64,000 nt of DNA from Stramonita haemastoma (Eukaryota > Mollusca > Gastropoda > Neogastropoda > Muricidae), in NCBI GenBank assembly GCA_030674155.1, contig CM060318.1:69276517-69340516 (forward strand), written 5' to 3'. Shown here in pieces: positions 36,675 to 42,659 of the stretch. The notes under the pieces are model-generated. The model worked only from the letters and a program-made list of their open reading frames with translations, was not told the origin of the DNA and searched no databases. The translations under genes were made by a program, and so were the position numbers. Position 1 is the stretch's first letter. Every line of letters begins with the position of its first letter.

Positions 36675-38192
36675 CCTCCCTCCCTCCCTCCCTCCCTCCC
36701 TCTCTCTCTCTCTCTCTCTCCTCCCTCCCTCCCTCCCTCCCTCCCTCCCTCCCTCCCTCCCCCCCTCTCAGTGTTATAGGATGTTAGGCAGAATTACATC
36801 CTCTCAAAATATAATACACAGCCAAATTTATTTAGACTGTTTACTCATGGTGTCAAGTTAAGTAGTCCTTCGAATGAGACTTTAAACCGAGGCCCCGTGT
36901 GCGAATGCACACAGAACATCTTGCGCACACGTTAAATCCTGTTCCGCTATTCGTAAGAGTAGGCCATCGTGTGCCGGTGGGAACAGATGACAATATTTAC
37001 AAAACTGCATACACACGGGGACCGGATGAAAAAAAGCACATGATTGCTTATTCTGTTATCCTCGATATAAAAGAATAAATAAATAAATAAATAAGTTATG
37101 AGATTGTGCGCAGCTTCACTTTATATTTGTGTAAAGTTTTCAAAATAAGAGATGAATTGTCTTTAGGCATATTTTTTTGGATTGATTTTTTTGTTATACA
37201 ATAATTTTGTTGTTGCTGTCGTTCTTATCCCCCTCCAAAACGCAAAGCTATTTGGCAACCCCTTCCCCCCTGTATGGGCCAATGGGCTTTTCGTGAATAA
37301 ATCATTAAGTTCCAATTTAGTTCTCTCTCTCTCAGAGAGTGGATGCATGAGTACTATGTACCTACAAGGATTGGGTGGTGGTGGTAGTAGTTTTAAATGT
37401 TAATTGAACCACAAATTCTAAAAAAGAACTTAAACAGTACCAAGACTCTTCTGAGTTAGTTATGACCATGAGTTTTACTGAACAGTATCAAAAAAAAAAA
37501 GGAAACACAGATGTCTAATTGTGCACATATTACATGTATTTACATAACATGTAGATATGCAACAAAATATCGCCTTTTTCTTATGTAGAGGTCTGTAGAT
37601 TGGCTTGGGAGATAAGGTTTTTGACCCCTATTTTTTTTGGGGGGGGGGGGGGGGGGGAGGGGCTCTCTGACCCCTTTATTGAAATCCTTTAACCAATACT
37701 GTAGAGACAAGTCTACAGTTACAAAAAGAAAAAAAAATGCCATTCCATGTGTTGTCTTCTCCAAGGTTTATTATGTCCTGTGTTTTTTATGATTTTTTTT
37801 TTCATATGAATTCGAATGCAAGAGTATTTCTTTTTTTACAGTATGAGTGCAAAGAATCCACTTTCGAGTTCAAGCCGCAAGACTTCAAACTCCCCAAGAA
37901 GACCTGGCAGCCTTCCAACACGGAATATGTGCCACCAAAAAGCTATTTCACTGTGCCCAAGTCGGAGTTCCAAATGCCTAAGAGCAGCTACAGAGGTCCC
38001 CAGTCACAGGTGCCATCTGTAGTCGGTATGGGTGGAGAATATGCAGGCCCTTTGCAACGCGTCCGTGAGATGGGATTCTTCCACAATGATCATGTCTTGA
38101 CCTTGCTGAAGAAGTATGGTGGAGATGTCCAGAAAACAGTTGATGAGCTCATTGAGGAAACCGACAATGACTGGTCCCAGCGGCGTCATTGA
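3572..38192 (+). CDS. NBR1: NBR1-type selective autophagy receptor (whole gene, at least 18 coding exons)
   Basis: Cytoplasmic cargo receptor that binds ubiquitinated cargo through its UBA and LC3/GABARAP through its LIR. Exons read: 3572-3682, 5914-5982, 9337-9378, 10982-11418, 15262-15379, 16265-16465, 16967-17102, 19614-19686, 20068-20229, 21412-21478, 24295-24409, 26033-26121, 27171-27252, 28594-28679, 30805-30892, 31941-32597, 35843-35963, 37842-38192. The product is about 1000 residues, close to human NBR1 (966). Order: PB1 (1-92), coiled coil (260-326), ZZ (372-430), acidic linker, LIR with Phe654, amphipathic segment, PKS repeats, UBA. NBR1 rather than SQSTM1 is supported by IVGVRY in the ZZ, the LIR followed by PDCFD, and the end NDWSQRRH. 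Odd points: no FW domain seen, and exons 16 and 17 do not join in phase. ATG 3572 was preferred to the in-frame ATG 3485 because PB1 begins at once and A(-3)/G(+4) suit initiation. Family assignment is secure; the exon set may be incomplete. Confidence 0.88.
3715..4110. repeat. Cluster of TAGGCCTA-type palindromes
   Basis: At least ten AGGCCTA or TAGGCC occurrences in about 400 bp directly after NBR1 exon 1. Not tandem in any fixed period. Confidence 0.7.
4245..5290 (-). pseudogene. LINE reverse transcriptase relic, main part
   Basis: On the minus strand the frame reads LVRVIAMLYSDF, GVKQGC, LDFADDIALL (the xADD catalytic box), GLKINTKKT, then TYFGST, NRCLRRILRIFWPNTI and a GRPKETWRR-like C-terminus. 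At least three frameshifts separate these blocks (near 5250, 4660 and 4500). The style is that of RTE-like non-LTR elements common in invertebrates; the clade is tentative. It lies in NBR1 intron 1, antisense to the gene. Confidence 0.85.
5300..5595 (+). pseudogene. LINE reverse transcriptase relic, inverted 5' part
   Basis: Plus-strand frame reads AIKQSKKGKSSGIDSIPAEL then VIPLPKKGNLKQCQNYRTIS. These are the first RT motifs that should lie upstream of the palm blocks now found on the opposite strand at 4245-5290. Roughly 75 residues between the two parts are missing. Confidence 0.8.
5607..5685 (-). mobile_element. SINE family S1, short fragment
   Basis: CCGTGTGTATGCAGTTTTGT then CACCGGCACACAGACAATGG, the reverse of the S1 3' body. 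It abuts the LINE relic. Confidence 0.6.
5914..5982 (+). CDS. NBR1: NBR1 exon 2: PB1 core with acidic OPCA motif
   Basis: Residues 38-60, preceded by TTTGTACAG and followed by GTGAGT; phase 0 in and out. It contains YWDDEDF, the acidic OPCA cluster that docks to basic PB1 surfaces such as that of p62. Confidence 0.85.
6232..6396 (+). mobile_element. SINE family S2, lacking its tRNA head
   Basis: GGGGTACCAACCTTGTGTTG through TGATGAGCCTTCGGCTCGG, in forward orientation, 5'-truncated. Confidence 0.75.
6949..6996. promoter_or_regulatory. Two perfect CRE-type palindromes TGACGTCA, 40 bp apart
   Basis: TGACGTCA at 6949-6956 and 6989-6996 in NBR1 intron 2, each inside ATGACGTCAT. CREB/ATF sites by consensus; function is unknown. 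Confidence 0.35.
7337..7398. repeat. (AT)n tract
   Basis: Two (AT)n runs split by a TAAT phase slip; a second similar pair is at 46348-46420. Confidence 0.9.
7410..7545 (+). repeat. Fragment shared with the hAT-like elements (GGGGCTTGCCCC block)
   Basis: Palindrome-rich stretch AAGGGG, TGCCCC, CCAGGGGCTTGCCCCCTGG, then a segment like TTTTGGAGTCTGTCAATTCC of the copy at 12560-12700. No element ends are visible here. Confidence 0.5.
7550..8540. other. AT-rich intron 2 stretch, nothing recognised
   Basis: No ORF, tRNA-like head or long repeat. The phrase AAGTACACACTGGATGATAAG at 7690 recurs in near-identical form at 2696 and may be a fragment of an unclassified repeat. Confidence 0.5.
8549..8665. 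repeat. (CA)n with irregular flank
   Basis: CA tract followed by CACTCGCACACTGACCAC-type degenerate units. Another (CA)n lies at 9099-9162. Confidence 0.9.
9337..9378 (+). CDS. NBR1: NBR1 exon 3: PB1, 14 residues
   Basis: Residues 61-74, VTVTSQEELEEAFQ, between TTTCAG and GTATGA; phase 0 in and out. It matches the VSINSQGEYEEAL stretch of human NBR1 PB1. A small exon found only because its neighbours predicted it. Confidence 0.85.
9548..9627. repeat. (CT)n tract, NBR1 intron 3
   Basis: CT repeats with two single-base slips, pyrimidines on the sense strand. Confidence 0.95.
10078..10637. mobile_element. Inverted-repeat element (MITE-like), 560 bp
   Basis: Left end GCTACGGCCATAGTAAACC and right end GGATTTACTATAGCCGTAGC are inverted copies (2 mismatches in 19). 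A further GGCTATAGTAGAGCCGGCCC lies inside at about 10188. GC-rich and CpG-rich, with GACGG and TTTTGAC motifs, unlike its AT-rich surroundings. Target duplicates are unclear (CTAAAT against CTAAGG). In NBR1 intron 3. Confidence 0.72.
10982..11418 (+). CDS. NBR1: NBR1 exon 4: end of PB1 and a low-complexity linker
   Basis: Residues 75-220. It begins VAVEKNMYRTLYVRV, the last PB1 helix and strand, then runs into a polar, acidic, probably disordered linker. Acceptor CACCAG, donor GTAAGT at 11419; exit phase 2. The following intron starts with a hAT-family insertion only 41 bp downstream of the donor. Confidence 0.88.
11466..13372 (+). mobile_element. Non-autonomous hAT-like element, copy 1 (NBR1 intron 4)
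   Basis: 1907 bp from CAGGGTTGGTACGG to TGTATGAACCCTG, flanked by perfect 6-bp duplicates TATGAT (11460-11465 and 13373-13378). Subterminal repeats of GTCCTTGAAA occur at both ends. The interior holds (CT)n, (CA)n, a C-run and the palindromic GGGGGCTTGCCCCC block, with no coding frame. It is homologous along its length to 32619-34751. Confidence 0.85.
13379..14940. other. NBR1 intron 4 after the hAT element
   Basis: Mostly unique AT-rich DNA. Weak tRNA-like SINE heads are visible at 14090-14155 (reverse, CTAACCACTGCATCATGG) and 14605-14680 (forward, AGAATCAAGTCC). Confidence 0.4.
14950..15160 (-). mobile_element. SINE family S1, diverged
   Basis: The body GCATGCGTTCACACACCGG, GATGTTAACTCTAGGGG and head AACGACAAGGCTATCCC are recognisable but with many changes; an older copy. 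Confidence 0.6.
15262..15379 (+). CDS. NBR1: NBR1 exon 5: linker
   Basis: Residues 220-259, acidic and Thr/Ala/Glu-rich, including GFWVLPHEKSSR. The first base completes the split His codon from exon 4; the donor is GTAAGA. No domain recognised. Confidence 0.8.
16265..16465 (+). CDS. NBR1: NBR1 exon 6: coiled-coil segment
   Basis: Residues 260-326. Strongly charged and helical, with spaced Leu residues (YLHDQLLKLRHEHKLSKEKF), typical of a coiled coil. It lies before the ZZ finger. In human NBR1 a coiled coil also lies after the ZZ, so equivalence is uncertain. Phase 0 in and out; donor GTGTGT. Confidence 0.85.
16967..17102 (+). CDS. NBR1: NBR1 exon 7: helical segment before the ZZ finger
   Basis: Residues 327-372, starting WESILKKDIAKAVAKKVEHS. 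It resembles the helix before the ZZ in human NBR1 (WFTSYLETFREQV), which is known family context. Exit phase 1, donor GTAAGA. Confidence 0.83.
17505..17797 (-). mobile_element. SINE family S2, full-length
   Basis: The tRNA-like head lies at the right end. Read in reverse: A box TAGTCTAGTGGTTAGG and B box GGTTCGATCCC. The body carries GGGTTAACCCCCAACAC and GGCTCATCAGGCCGGTGC. A C-run interrupts it at 17587-17601. Confidence 0.82.
17798..18845. other. NBR1 intron 7 middle, nothing recognised
   Basis: Unique sequence between SINE S2 and the S1 fragment; ORFs here show no family motif. Confidence 0.5.
18846..18990 (+). mobile_element. SINE family S1, diverged fragment
   Basis: GAGACTGTAAACCGAGGCCC, CACACAGAACATCTTGCACA and AGTGCCGGTAGGAGTGGA match the S1 body; head and tail are lost. 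Confidence 0.65.
18995..19283 (+). repeat. Interspersed repeat R6, copy 1
   Basis: ATTGCCTTTCCAATGGATCA, TTACTTACCCAGGCTTTGCG, CTCTAGAGCCTTAGAGCGCA and AGTCTTCCGAGACTGA. It recurs in reverse at 46047. No coding and no tRNA head seen. Confidence 0.7.
19614..19686 (+). CDS. NBR1: NBR1 exon 8: ZZ zinc finger, first half
   Basis: Residues 372-396: FCDHCD (first CxxC pair), IVGVRY, then MC of the second pair. IVGVRY is shared with human NBR1. Acceptor TTGCAG, donor GTAAGT, exit phase 2. Confidence 0.92.
20068..20229 (+). CDS. NBR1: NBR1 exon 9: ZZ zinc finger, second half
   Basis: Residues 396-450: NCEDYDLCEACE completes the cysteine pairs, followed by HDPAH with the His ligands and VFIKIRTP, close to HVLLKLRRP of human NBR1. 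A charged tail then ends at a GTGAGT donor; exit phase 2. Confidence 0.92.
20230..21411. other. NBR1 intron 9, nothing recognised
   Basis: Unique AT-rich DNA. Scanned for a hidden FW-domain exon; no W-rich open segment between splice sites was found. Confidence 0.5.
21412..21478 (+). CDS. NBR1: NBR1 exon 10: acidic linker
   Basis: Residues 450-472, including EVDIPDHDLNTDLGHLE. The split Arg codon joins exon 9 in frame; donor GTAAGT, exit phase 0. The FW domain would be expected from here on in a canonical NBR1. Confidence 0.78.
21625..21770 (+). mobile_element. SINE family S4, 3' fragment
   Basis: CTCTCCCCAGGGAGAGCAGC and GCAGAGAAATCTGCATCTGG are the reverse complement of the S4 3' region at 29800-29850. 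Confidence 0.55.
22390..22620 (+). repeat. Interspersed repeat R7, copy 1
   Basis: GAGAGTCTGGAAGTAATTAT, GCTGCTGGTATGTACTTTGA, GTGTGCCTGACCTGATTTCC and GAGGGTTAGA; preceded by a G-run. Same unit as 28165-28468. Confidence 0.7.
23105..24096. repeat. Cluster of (CT)n tracts with (CA)n, NBR1 intron 10
   Basis: (CT) 23105-23188 and (CA) 23195-23233, then broken (CT)/(CCCT) 23455-23648 and 23975-24096, on both sides of an S1 SINE. Confidence 0.93.
23648..23961 (+). mobile_element. SINE family S1, B box deleted
   Basis: The head GATAGCCTAGTGGTCAGAAC is present, but the B-box segment is missing, so CTGGCAATCTGG joins GAGGAGATTTTTC. The rest is complete, with a (AAATC) tail. Embedded between (CT)n tracts. 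Confidence 0.8.
24295..24409 (+). CDS. NBR1: NBR1 exon 11: proline-rich linker
   Basis: Residues 473-511, containing GIPPPPQNLQPCPVLQ. Acceptor TTTCAG, donor GTATGC, phase 0 in, phase 1 out. No known domain. Confidence 0.75.
24762..24872. repeat. Long inverted repeat forming a 28-bp stem hairpin
   Basis: Arm 24762-24789 (CAAGATTGGCAGGAATTTTG...) pairs with 24845-24872 with one mismatch. An inner pair CAGCCAAA / TTTGGCTG extends the stem. In NBR1 intron 11. Confidence 0.8.
25643..25915 (+). mobile_element. SINE family S5 with a 5S-rRNA-like block
   Basis: Head GGGGACAGGGTAGCTCATTT, then AAGCTTAAGTTAACAGCTTTGAGTGTGG and GTGGATGGGTGACC, resembling the promoter region of 5S rRNA (TTGGATGGGAGACC). 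The body ends GAGAAGCTGAGGTCTCTGAC. Confidence 0.65.
26033..26121 (+). CDS. NBR1: NBR1 exon 12: acidic linker
   Basis: Residues 511-540, including LTAEELQEFCFVPDISSS. Acceptor ATTGCAG and donor GTAAGA keep the frame. LTAEELQEF loosely resembles LTAQDLLSF in the post-FW linker of human NBR1. Confidence 0.77.
26198..26398. repeat. Compound (CA)n(CT)n, reversed order
   Basis: CA tract 26198-26290, then CT 26308-26398. This is the one compound tract read here in which CA precedes CT. Confidence 0.93.
26881..27006 (+). repeat. Near-identical direct duplicate, copy 1
   Basis: About 125 bp from GTAATGATGATGCTATGGAA to GACTTTGTGGACCCAGCTT. Repeated at 29652-29776 with a single 1-bp indel (CATAACAGG against CATACAGG). 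The right side continues into a tRNA-like SINE head (reverse) ending near 27125. Confidence 0.85.
27171..27252 (+). CDS. NBR1: NBR1 exon 13: acidic linker
   Basis: Residues 541-568, including EAEPEPNTVTHLVDIDGA. Acceptor TTGCAG, donor GTATGT, phase 0 in, phase 1 out. Confidence 0.72.
27477..27748 (-). mobile_element. SINE family S5, reverse copy
   Basis: In reverse: GGGGGGCAGGAAGCACAGTG, GTTAAGCAGCATTGAGTGTG, GTTGGATGGGTGAC. Better kept in the 5S-like block than the copy at 25643. Confidence 0.68.
28165..28468 (+). repeat. Interspersed repeat R7, copy 2
   Basis: GAGAGTCTGGAAGTAATGAT, GCTGCTGGTATGTACCTAGA, GTGTGCCTGACCTGATTTCG. The 5' end has CCAAACCGGGATTGAATAAT, a C-run, then CCGAACCGGGATTTAC, a short internal direct repeat. 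Confidence 0.7.
28594..28679 (+). CDS. NBR1: NBR1 exon 14: acidic linker
   Basis: Residues 568-596, including ELALFLPDDHPDAQ. The exon keeps frame (phase 1 in, 0 out). The donor GTCAGA is weaker than its neighbours. Confidence 0.68.
28680..29275. other. NBR1 intron 14 start, nothing recognised
   Basis: Contains two related 60-bp phrases with CTACTACCAGGTTCCGTTTC-like sequence (near 28821 and 28912), an old local duplication. Confidence 0.45.
29276..29568 (-). mobile_element. SINE family S2, full-length
   Basis: Almost identical to 17505-17797 without the C-run. Head GACTACAGCGG and AACCACTAGACT at the right end. Confidence 0.82.
29652..29776 (+). repeat. Near-identical direct duplicate, copy 2
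   Basis: Same sequence as 26881-27006. Both copies stop at the same base after GGACCCAGCTT. Confidence 0.85.
29795..30055 (-). mobile_element. SINE family S4, missing its tRNA head
   Basis: CTGCTCTCCCCAGGGAGAGC, a T-run, CTGTCTGCAACTTTATTTGT and CATCTCATCCGAAAGACTTC match 44075-44383 in the same orientation. Confidence 0.72.
30342..30454. repeat. Compound (CT)n(CA)n, NBR1 intron 14
   Basis: CT 30342-30393, spacer GTGGAACACG, CA to 30454. Confidence 0.93.
30805..30892 (+). CDS. NBR1: NBR1 exon 15: linker
   Basis: Residues 597-626, including GFEGITDLMLMTHH. Acceptor TCTCCAG, donor GTGAGT, phase 0 in, 1 out. Supported by splice sites and frame rather than by a recognised domain. Confidence 0.68.
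30893..31940. other. NBR1 intron 15
   Basis: No repeat recognised. A 55-codon open stretch near 31285-31450 (with NPMALDLSAIAQETSKEIRL) lacks a family match and clear splice sites. Confidence 0.4.
31941..32597 (+). CDS. NBR1: NBR1 exon 16: LIR motif and long acidic linker
   Basis: Residues 626-845. The LIR core FTVI is at 32024-32035, preceded by SSSTDEE (acidic and phosphorylatable) and followed by VPDCFD. Human NBR1 has YIIL plus PECFD in the same arrangement, which is the best single proof of identity. The rest is a Glu/Asp/Ser/Ala-rich disordered region. Acceptor TGTACAG follows a (TG)n run; donor GTAATG at 32598. Exit phase 1 does not match exon 17. Confidence 0.92.
32619..34751 (+). 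mobile_element. Non-autonomous hAT-like element, copy 2 (NBR1 intron 16)
   Basis: 2133 bp, ends CAGGGTTCGTACGG and TGTATGAACCCTG, perfect 6-bp duplicates TATATC at 32613-32618 and 34752-34757. Same interior as copy 1, lengthened by microsatellites such as (CA)n 34104-34177. The left duplicate begins only 15 bp after the exon 16 donor. Confidence 0.85.
35115..35460 (-). mobile_element. SINE family S3, reverse copy
   Basis: Read in reverse it has GACTTCAATCCCATGGGTCC, GGTTCGAATCTTGGAAG and CAGCATCCAGTGGGTTATGG in the same order as the copy at 44608. Confidence 0.72.
35843..35963 (+). CDS. NBR1: NBR1 exon 17: amphipathic segment before the UBA
   Basis: The open frame from GAG 35844 reads through SNGLQHLFQTGKDIFRTL to a GTAAGT donor in phase 0. 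Hydrophobic residues recur every 3-4 positions, like the membrane-binding amphipathic J helix that precedes the UBA in human NBR1 (inference). With the acceptor at 35842 the exon needs a phase 2 predecessor, whereas exon 16 exits in phase 1. The 5' boundary is therefore provisional. Confidence 0.72.
36608..36772. repeat. (CT)n and (CCCT)n tract, NBR1 intron 17
   Basis: CT repeats turn twice into CCCT repeats (36671-36703 and 36721-36768). Confidence 0.93.
36866..37097 (+). mobile_element. SINE family S1, 5'-truncated
   Basis: Starts GTCCTTCGAATGAGACTTTA and ends in (AAATA)n; close to the consensus. In NBR1 intron 17. Confidence 0.75.
37842..38192 (+). CDS. NBR1: NBR1 exon 18: PKS repeats, UBA domain and stop
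   Basis: 116 codons and TGA at 38190-38192. The first half carries four short aromatic-xx-PK-xx-aromatic units. The second half is a UBA: LQRVREMGFFHNDHVLTLL with the MGF loop, then KYGGDVQKTVDELIEET. The terminal NDWSQRRH matches the NNDWYSQRY end of human NBR1. Acceptor TTTTTACAG. Confidence 0.93.
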   Translation, partial: YECKESTFEFKPQDFKLPKKTWQPSNTEYVPPKSYFTVPKSEFQMPKSSYRGPQSQVPSVVGMGGEYAGPLQRVREMGFFHNDHVLTLLKKYGGDVQKTVDELIEETDNDWSQRRH

Positions 38193-38750
38193 AACTTTTT
38201 CTTTCTTTTCTTTTTTTTTTTCAAGTCCTTAGAGGGACCATGATTTGAAAGGCTAGGACATTGCCTCCATGTGATCATAAAGAGTTTGGGGGGTTCCTTG
38301 CCCTTTTTTTTCTTATCCGAGAGTGAATGAAATTTCCAGTGTTATTATGTGTTGGGGTAGGGTTTTTTTAAATCAGTATAATTCATATGCTTATGCAACC
38401 ATTATGCAATGTTCTTATAGTGTTTTGGAAGAAAAAAATCTTGCAAGTTTAGTGTAGATCATACTCCGAAATTAATCTAACCGACTGGCTGAAAATGATA
38501 CAAGAAAGATAATAAATAGCATAAAAATGTCACTTTCGTTCTCCTATGGTGTCGTTATGTGTCAGTGTTGTACAAGATAACTTTCAACAACAAAAAATAG
38601 ATTCTTGTACTGCGGCTTTCGACTTTGTTCCAGAAAATTTGTTGCTTTTCATTCAGTTTTCCTGTAGCTTGGTTTTCCACATTGTACCTAGGTGTTTTTC
38701 CTTATCCACTACTGTCAAAGTAGTAACTTAGAAATATATTTTAAAGACTA

Positions 38751-38756
38751 AATAAA
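38751..38756 (+). terminator. Proximal AATAAA polyadenylation signal candidate (NBR1)
   Basis: Canonical hexamer 559 bp after the NBR1 stop codon. Confidence 0.45.
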
Positions 38757-41159
38757 AGTATAAAGATTGCTTTTATAAAGGATACTGTAATTATAGTTAT
38801 GAAACAGTTTTAGATAAAAGTTAATCATTGATGTAGTGATCATTCAGTGCTGATATTTTTATCTAGGTAATATATTTTAAGATAGGAAAGTTTTTAAAGA
38901 TTGTAAGGTAGTCCTATTGCTGTCTCCCCTTTCTTTGTGAATTTTTTTGTTTGATTCAGCTGCTTGTTTTTATGTGCAGGGCTTTTTCTTTCTTTCTTTT
39001 TTGGGGTGGAAGAGTAAGGACTAAAACGTTTAACTTGTAGTGTTGAACTGTGTTGACTGTAGCCCTCTTCCTGTTTTGTTTTCTTTTATTCCTCATGAAA
39101 TGTGAAACAGTAGCATGTTTATCAGTCGCATTACCTCCTTTTATTTGATAAAAAGTTTGAATATTCATTTGTATGCTTTCATATTGTGTGTATCATCCCT
39201 TCATTTTGATTCATTATTGTATGGATGACCTCTTATTATTTTTGGGGCCATATCATCAGAGTGACTCTTAGGTTTTTTTCATAGGGATTTCTTTTGATTA
39301 TCACTGTAATTTGATTTTCAATCTTCCATTCAACCAACCAGAATTGTCAGCTAGGAACAGTCTTCACCTAACCCCAGTCATGGCAAACTGCAAAGCAATA
39401 TTCAGTTTAAAAGGAAAGGAGCAAACAGAAAATTCCTTTTTTTTATACTAAATCTAACCATCATGCACGTTACCATTCTTCGAGTGCAAATAATGCAGTC
39501 ATGGCATTTGTCAAAAGTCATCAGCGGCATGATAGGTTAGCTGTTTATCTAGTAGTTTAAACAGCAGAACAACTTCTGATCACAGACTTATTTCGGTCAT
39601 ACTGCTTCTGATCTGTTTTCATTTGTTTCAATAAGACATCATCAAAACACAATTTTGAAGTAGTCAAATGTTTTCGAAGTTTCAGGTTAATTCTTAACAC
39701 TTCTTTGACTTATCCTGATTCTACTGCTGTGCAGGAGACATTCCTAAGTCTAATGTACCATGATAACAAAAAAGAAACCTTTATTTTCCTTATGAGCACT
39801 TAAAGAAGAAAAATTCTCAACTGTTTGAAATAATATTCACAGTCTTGGAAGAGAATTTCTCTTGACTGTATATCATTCTATTAAAAAAAAATCATTCCAT
39901 TCACATATATACCTGTGCTGATTTTCAACAAAATCAGTAAATGTGACCTTACTCTTTATGTTATATTAAAGAATTTTATCGTAACTTTTTAATGGAGATT
40001 CAAAAGCGTTCAGGATTCAAGTTTAGTCTTTAACCATATCAGGGGGGACTGTAGCTGAGAACCTTGCACTTGATATTTTTGTTGAACTTACTCCTGTCCC
40101 AGGTTTCATGATGCCTTGCCTTCATAGTCTTAACTCGACTCCTGTCTTGGATTGCTTGATGCCATGCCATCACTCTCCTGAACCATTACATAAGAATCGG
40201 ATTCATATTATCATCATGACTGAGTGAAAGGGGATTCTAACAAAAATTACTTTTATGTTGCTTTTTGAAAGGATGGATTGTTTTTCATGTACTTCTGTGT
40301 ATACTTCTCTTAGTAGTTGACCTGTTATTTTTATTCATGCGTTGTAAATCATTACCTCGTGATCTTGAACTTTTTTTGTATTTTTGTGGTGGGTTTTTTC
40401 CTTGTAATTTTAGTCGGGTTTTCATTTTGTTTCATGTTTGGTCTGTCATCATCTTACTTGAGCCACTAGTTGTTTGTTATGGAATGGGATGTAGCACATT
40501 ATGTCCAGACCTGAGTAGCCAGTCTCCATTGTCAGACGTCGTGAAGAGTGCAATTTGGATTGTTTTTCACATAAGTGAAGGTGTTTGAGATTCTCCGTCA
40601 GACTATTATGACACCAAATAGAGAGGTGCGTGTGGATACCTCTTTAGAGTAGTTGCCTAGTTATATAACTATTACAGAATGTTACATCTGTAGCCAGGTG
40701 GAGAGAGAGTGAGGAGATGTGTGCATAGTTAATGTGTGTGGTGTTTATGGCTAAAGTTACAGATAGTTGATTGGTGTTGGTTATCAACAACTGTACAGCA
40801 TTCTGAGCTGTAGATGGTTTTTATTTTCTATTTGGTGTGCTTGGATATAAAATAAGTCATCCATTCTCTAAAAATAACATTTGTAGTTGTGCTTCAGTCT
40901 ACCTTGTTTTCCCTATTTGTTTACCTCTGTTATTTTTTATATAAACATGGGAAAAAGAACTAACCAAAATGGTGTTAACTATTTTTTTTAATTCTCTAAC
41001 CTTTTCTCTTTTTTCAGCGTTATTTCTCAAGGCTCTATTTGAACAGACTTCAAAAGAGGAAAACAAACAGCATCCTCACGTGTTTTTTTTTTTTTTTTTT
41101 TTGTTCTGAAATGATACTTAGAAGAAATGCTCTTCAATGAAATTGATTGTTTAGTTTGA

Positions 41160-41165
41160 AATAAA
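41160..41165 (+). terminator. Distal AATAAA polyadenylation signal candidate (NBR1)
   Basis: Canonical hexamer after a long AT-rich UTR-like stretch. A proximal alternative is at 38751-38756. Confidence 0.4.
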
Positions 41166-41820
41166 CCTGCAAAAAATACATTTAATAATCCACAAGTGTT
41201 GATTACGATTGTCAGTAATTTCTATGCTTGTGAGCCATTATATAATAATGGTCATCACTGATGGCTTTTGTTTCCTGAATCTGCATTTGATAACGTCATG
41301 CCTGTGCTATGTACAATTGACTGTTGCTGTTAGTGGGTGTCCCCAGCTTGATTCCCTGGGGGTTACCCAGATCTTATTCAATATGGATCTTCTGCCACAC
41401 CCCATCATTTGTGTTTTGACAAGATAGTTGTGTGCAGGTATAGATTCTGTCATAGATATTATATTGTATTTTCTGTTTTTTGGGAGGCATACTATTTTAG
41501 CTGTTGTGTGTTTTCTGTTCACCAAAAAGTGGTTTAGAAGACAGGCATGGTACTTATGCATGCATTTTTTCTGCTTGAAATAGAATAGCTATGTGTATGG
41601 ATAATTTTCTGAATTTCTGAGAATATTGTAGGGGGTAACGAGTGGAAATGAGTGCTGAATAAGATCCACAAAAGAAACATTCTTGCCACCTGTTGAAAAG
41701 CTGAAAGTCCACACCAACATTAGTATGGTGTTCATATCTCATGACTCATGTTCGATCATGCGTGCATCTTTGGAAAACTGCACAAAGATACAGAAAACTC
41801 TTCCCTATCCACCCCTTAAA

Positions 41821-41844
41821 CCCTCTCTCTCTCTCTCTCTCACT

Positions 41845-41908
<64 letters not shown>
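41821..41908. repeat. Compound (CT)n(CA)n downstream of NBR1
   Basis: Short CT run 41821-41842, then CA to 41908. Confidence 0.93.
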
Positions 41909-41910
<2 letters not shown>

Positions 41911-42559
41911 GTTTTTGATGACAGTTTGTGGAGAGGCTTGAACACAGATATCATCAAATCAACCTACCCTAGGGCACCATGTTGAGAGAAAGATATGTTG
42001 CTGTAGTACCGTGCCTGTTAATAACCTTACAGTCTCTTTTACTTTTTGTACTTGTGTGTGTGTGTTGTGCCTTTTGTATTTTTAACTGAATATCTTTCTA
42101 TGTTTTGTCACAAATTATTTATTTGTGTGTATCTGTAGTGGTATTTTAGCCAGAGGATTAAGACCTTTTGCTGTGAATGTTTTGATTTTGCAGGCTGCAA
42201 TTATACAGTAGGGATGAATATTGGATTCTGTTGCAGGACTTGACAAGATGGGATATATAAGTACAAGTACTTAGCTTGTAGGCTTGCAAGGTGTTTGTTA
42301 TTCTGACCTGTAATATGTAAAGCTGTGGGTTGTTTTTTTAATCCTGGTGACTGGTATATATTTTGTGATGATGCACATAATTTTTGTAGTTGCCTACAGA
42401 ATATGTGCAGAATATGTGCAGAACAGTTTACAGTGGCTTGGTCAGCCTTTTGTCATTCACAAATAAACTCTGGCTTTCCATTCTCTGGTCTGTTTTGCTG
42501 TGTCGATCTGATTTGACTTTGGATTTGTTTGTCTTTTTATCACTTGCCCCTTAACAAGC

Positions 42560-42580
42560 ATCTCTCTCTCTCTCTCTCTC

Positions 42581-42657
<77 letters not shown>

Positions 42658-42658
42658 C
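42560..42658. repeat. (CT)n tract before the ORF1 relic
   Basis: CT repeats with two single-base interruptions, ending at CGAGTGG. Confidence 0.93.
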
Positions 42659-42659
42659 G

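Larger units (their letters stand above)
38193..41165 (+). other. NBR1: Probable NBR1 3' UTR
   Basis: About 3 kb without a supported ORF, microsatellite or recognised mobile element, in sharp contrast to the introns. AATAAA hexamers stand at 38751-38756 and 41160-41165 and could end short and long transcripts. An imperfect tandem repeat of about 50 bp with the phrase GATGCC-TGCC lies near 40080-40170. The extent is inference from composition and poly(A) signals. Confidence 0.5.

Noticed and set aside
40265..40588. 107-codon frame downstream of NBR1
   Set aside because: Hydrophobic, T-rich and without a homologue I recognise; best explained as UTR sequence.
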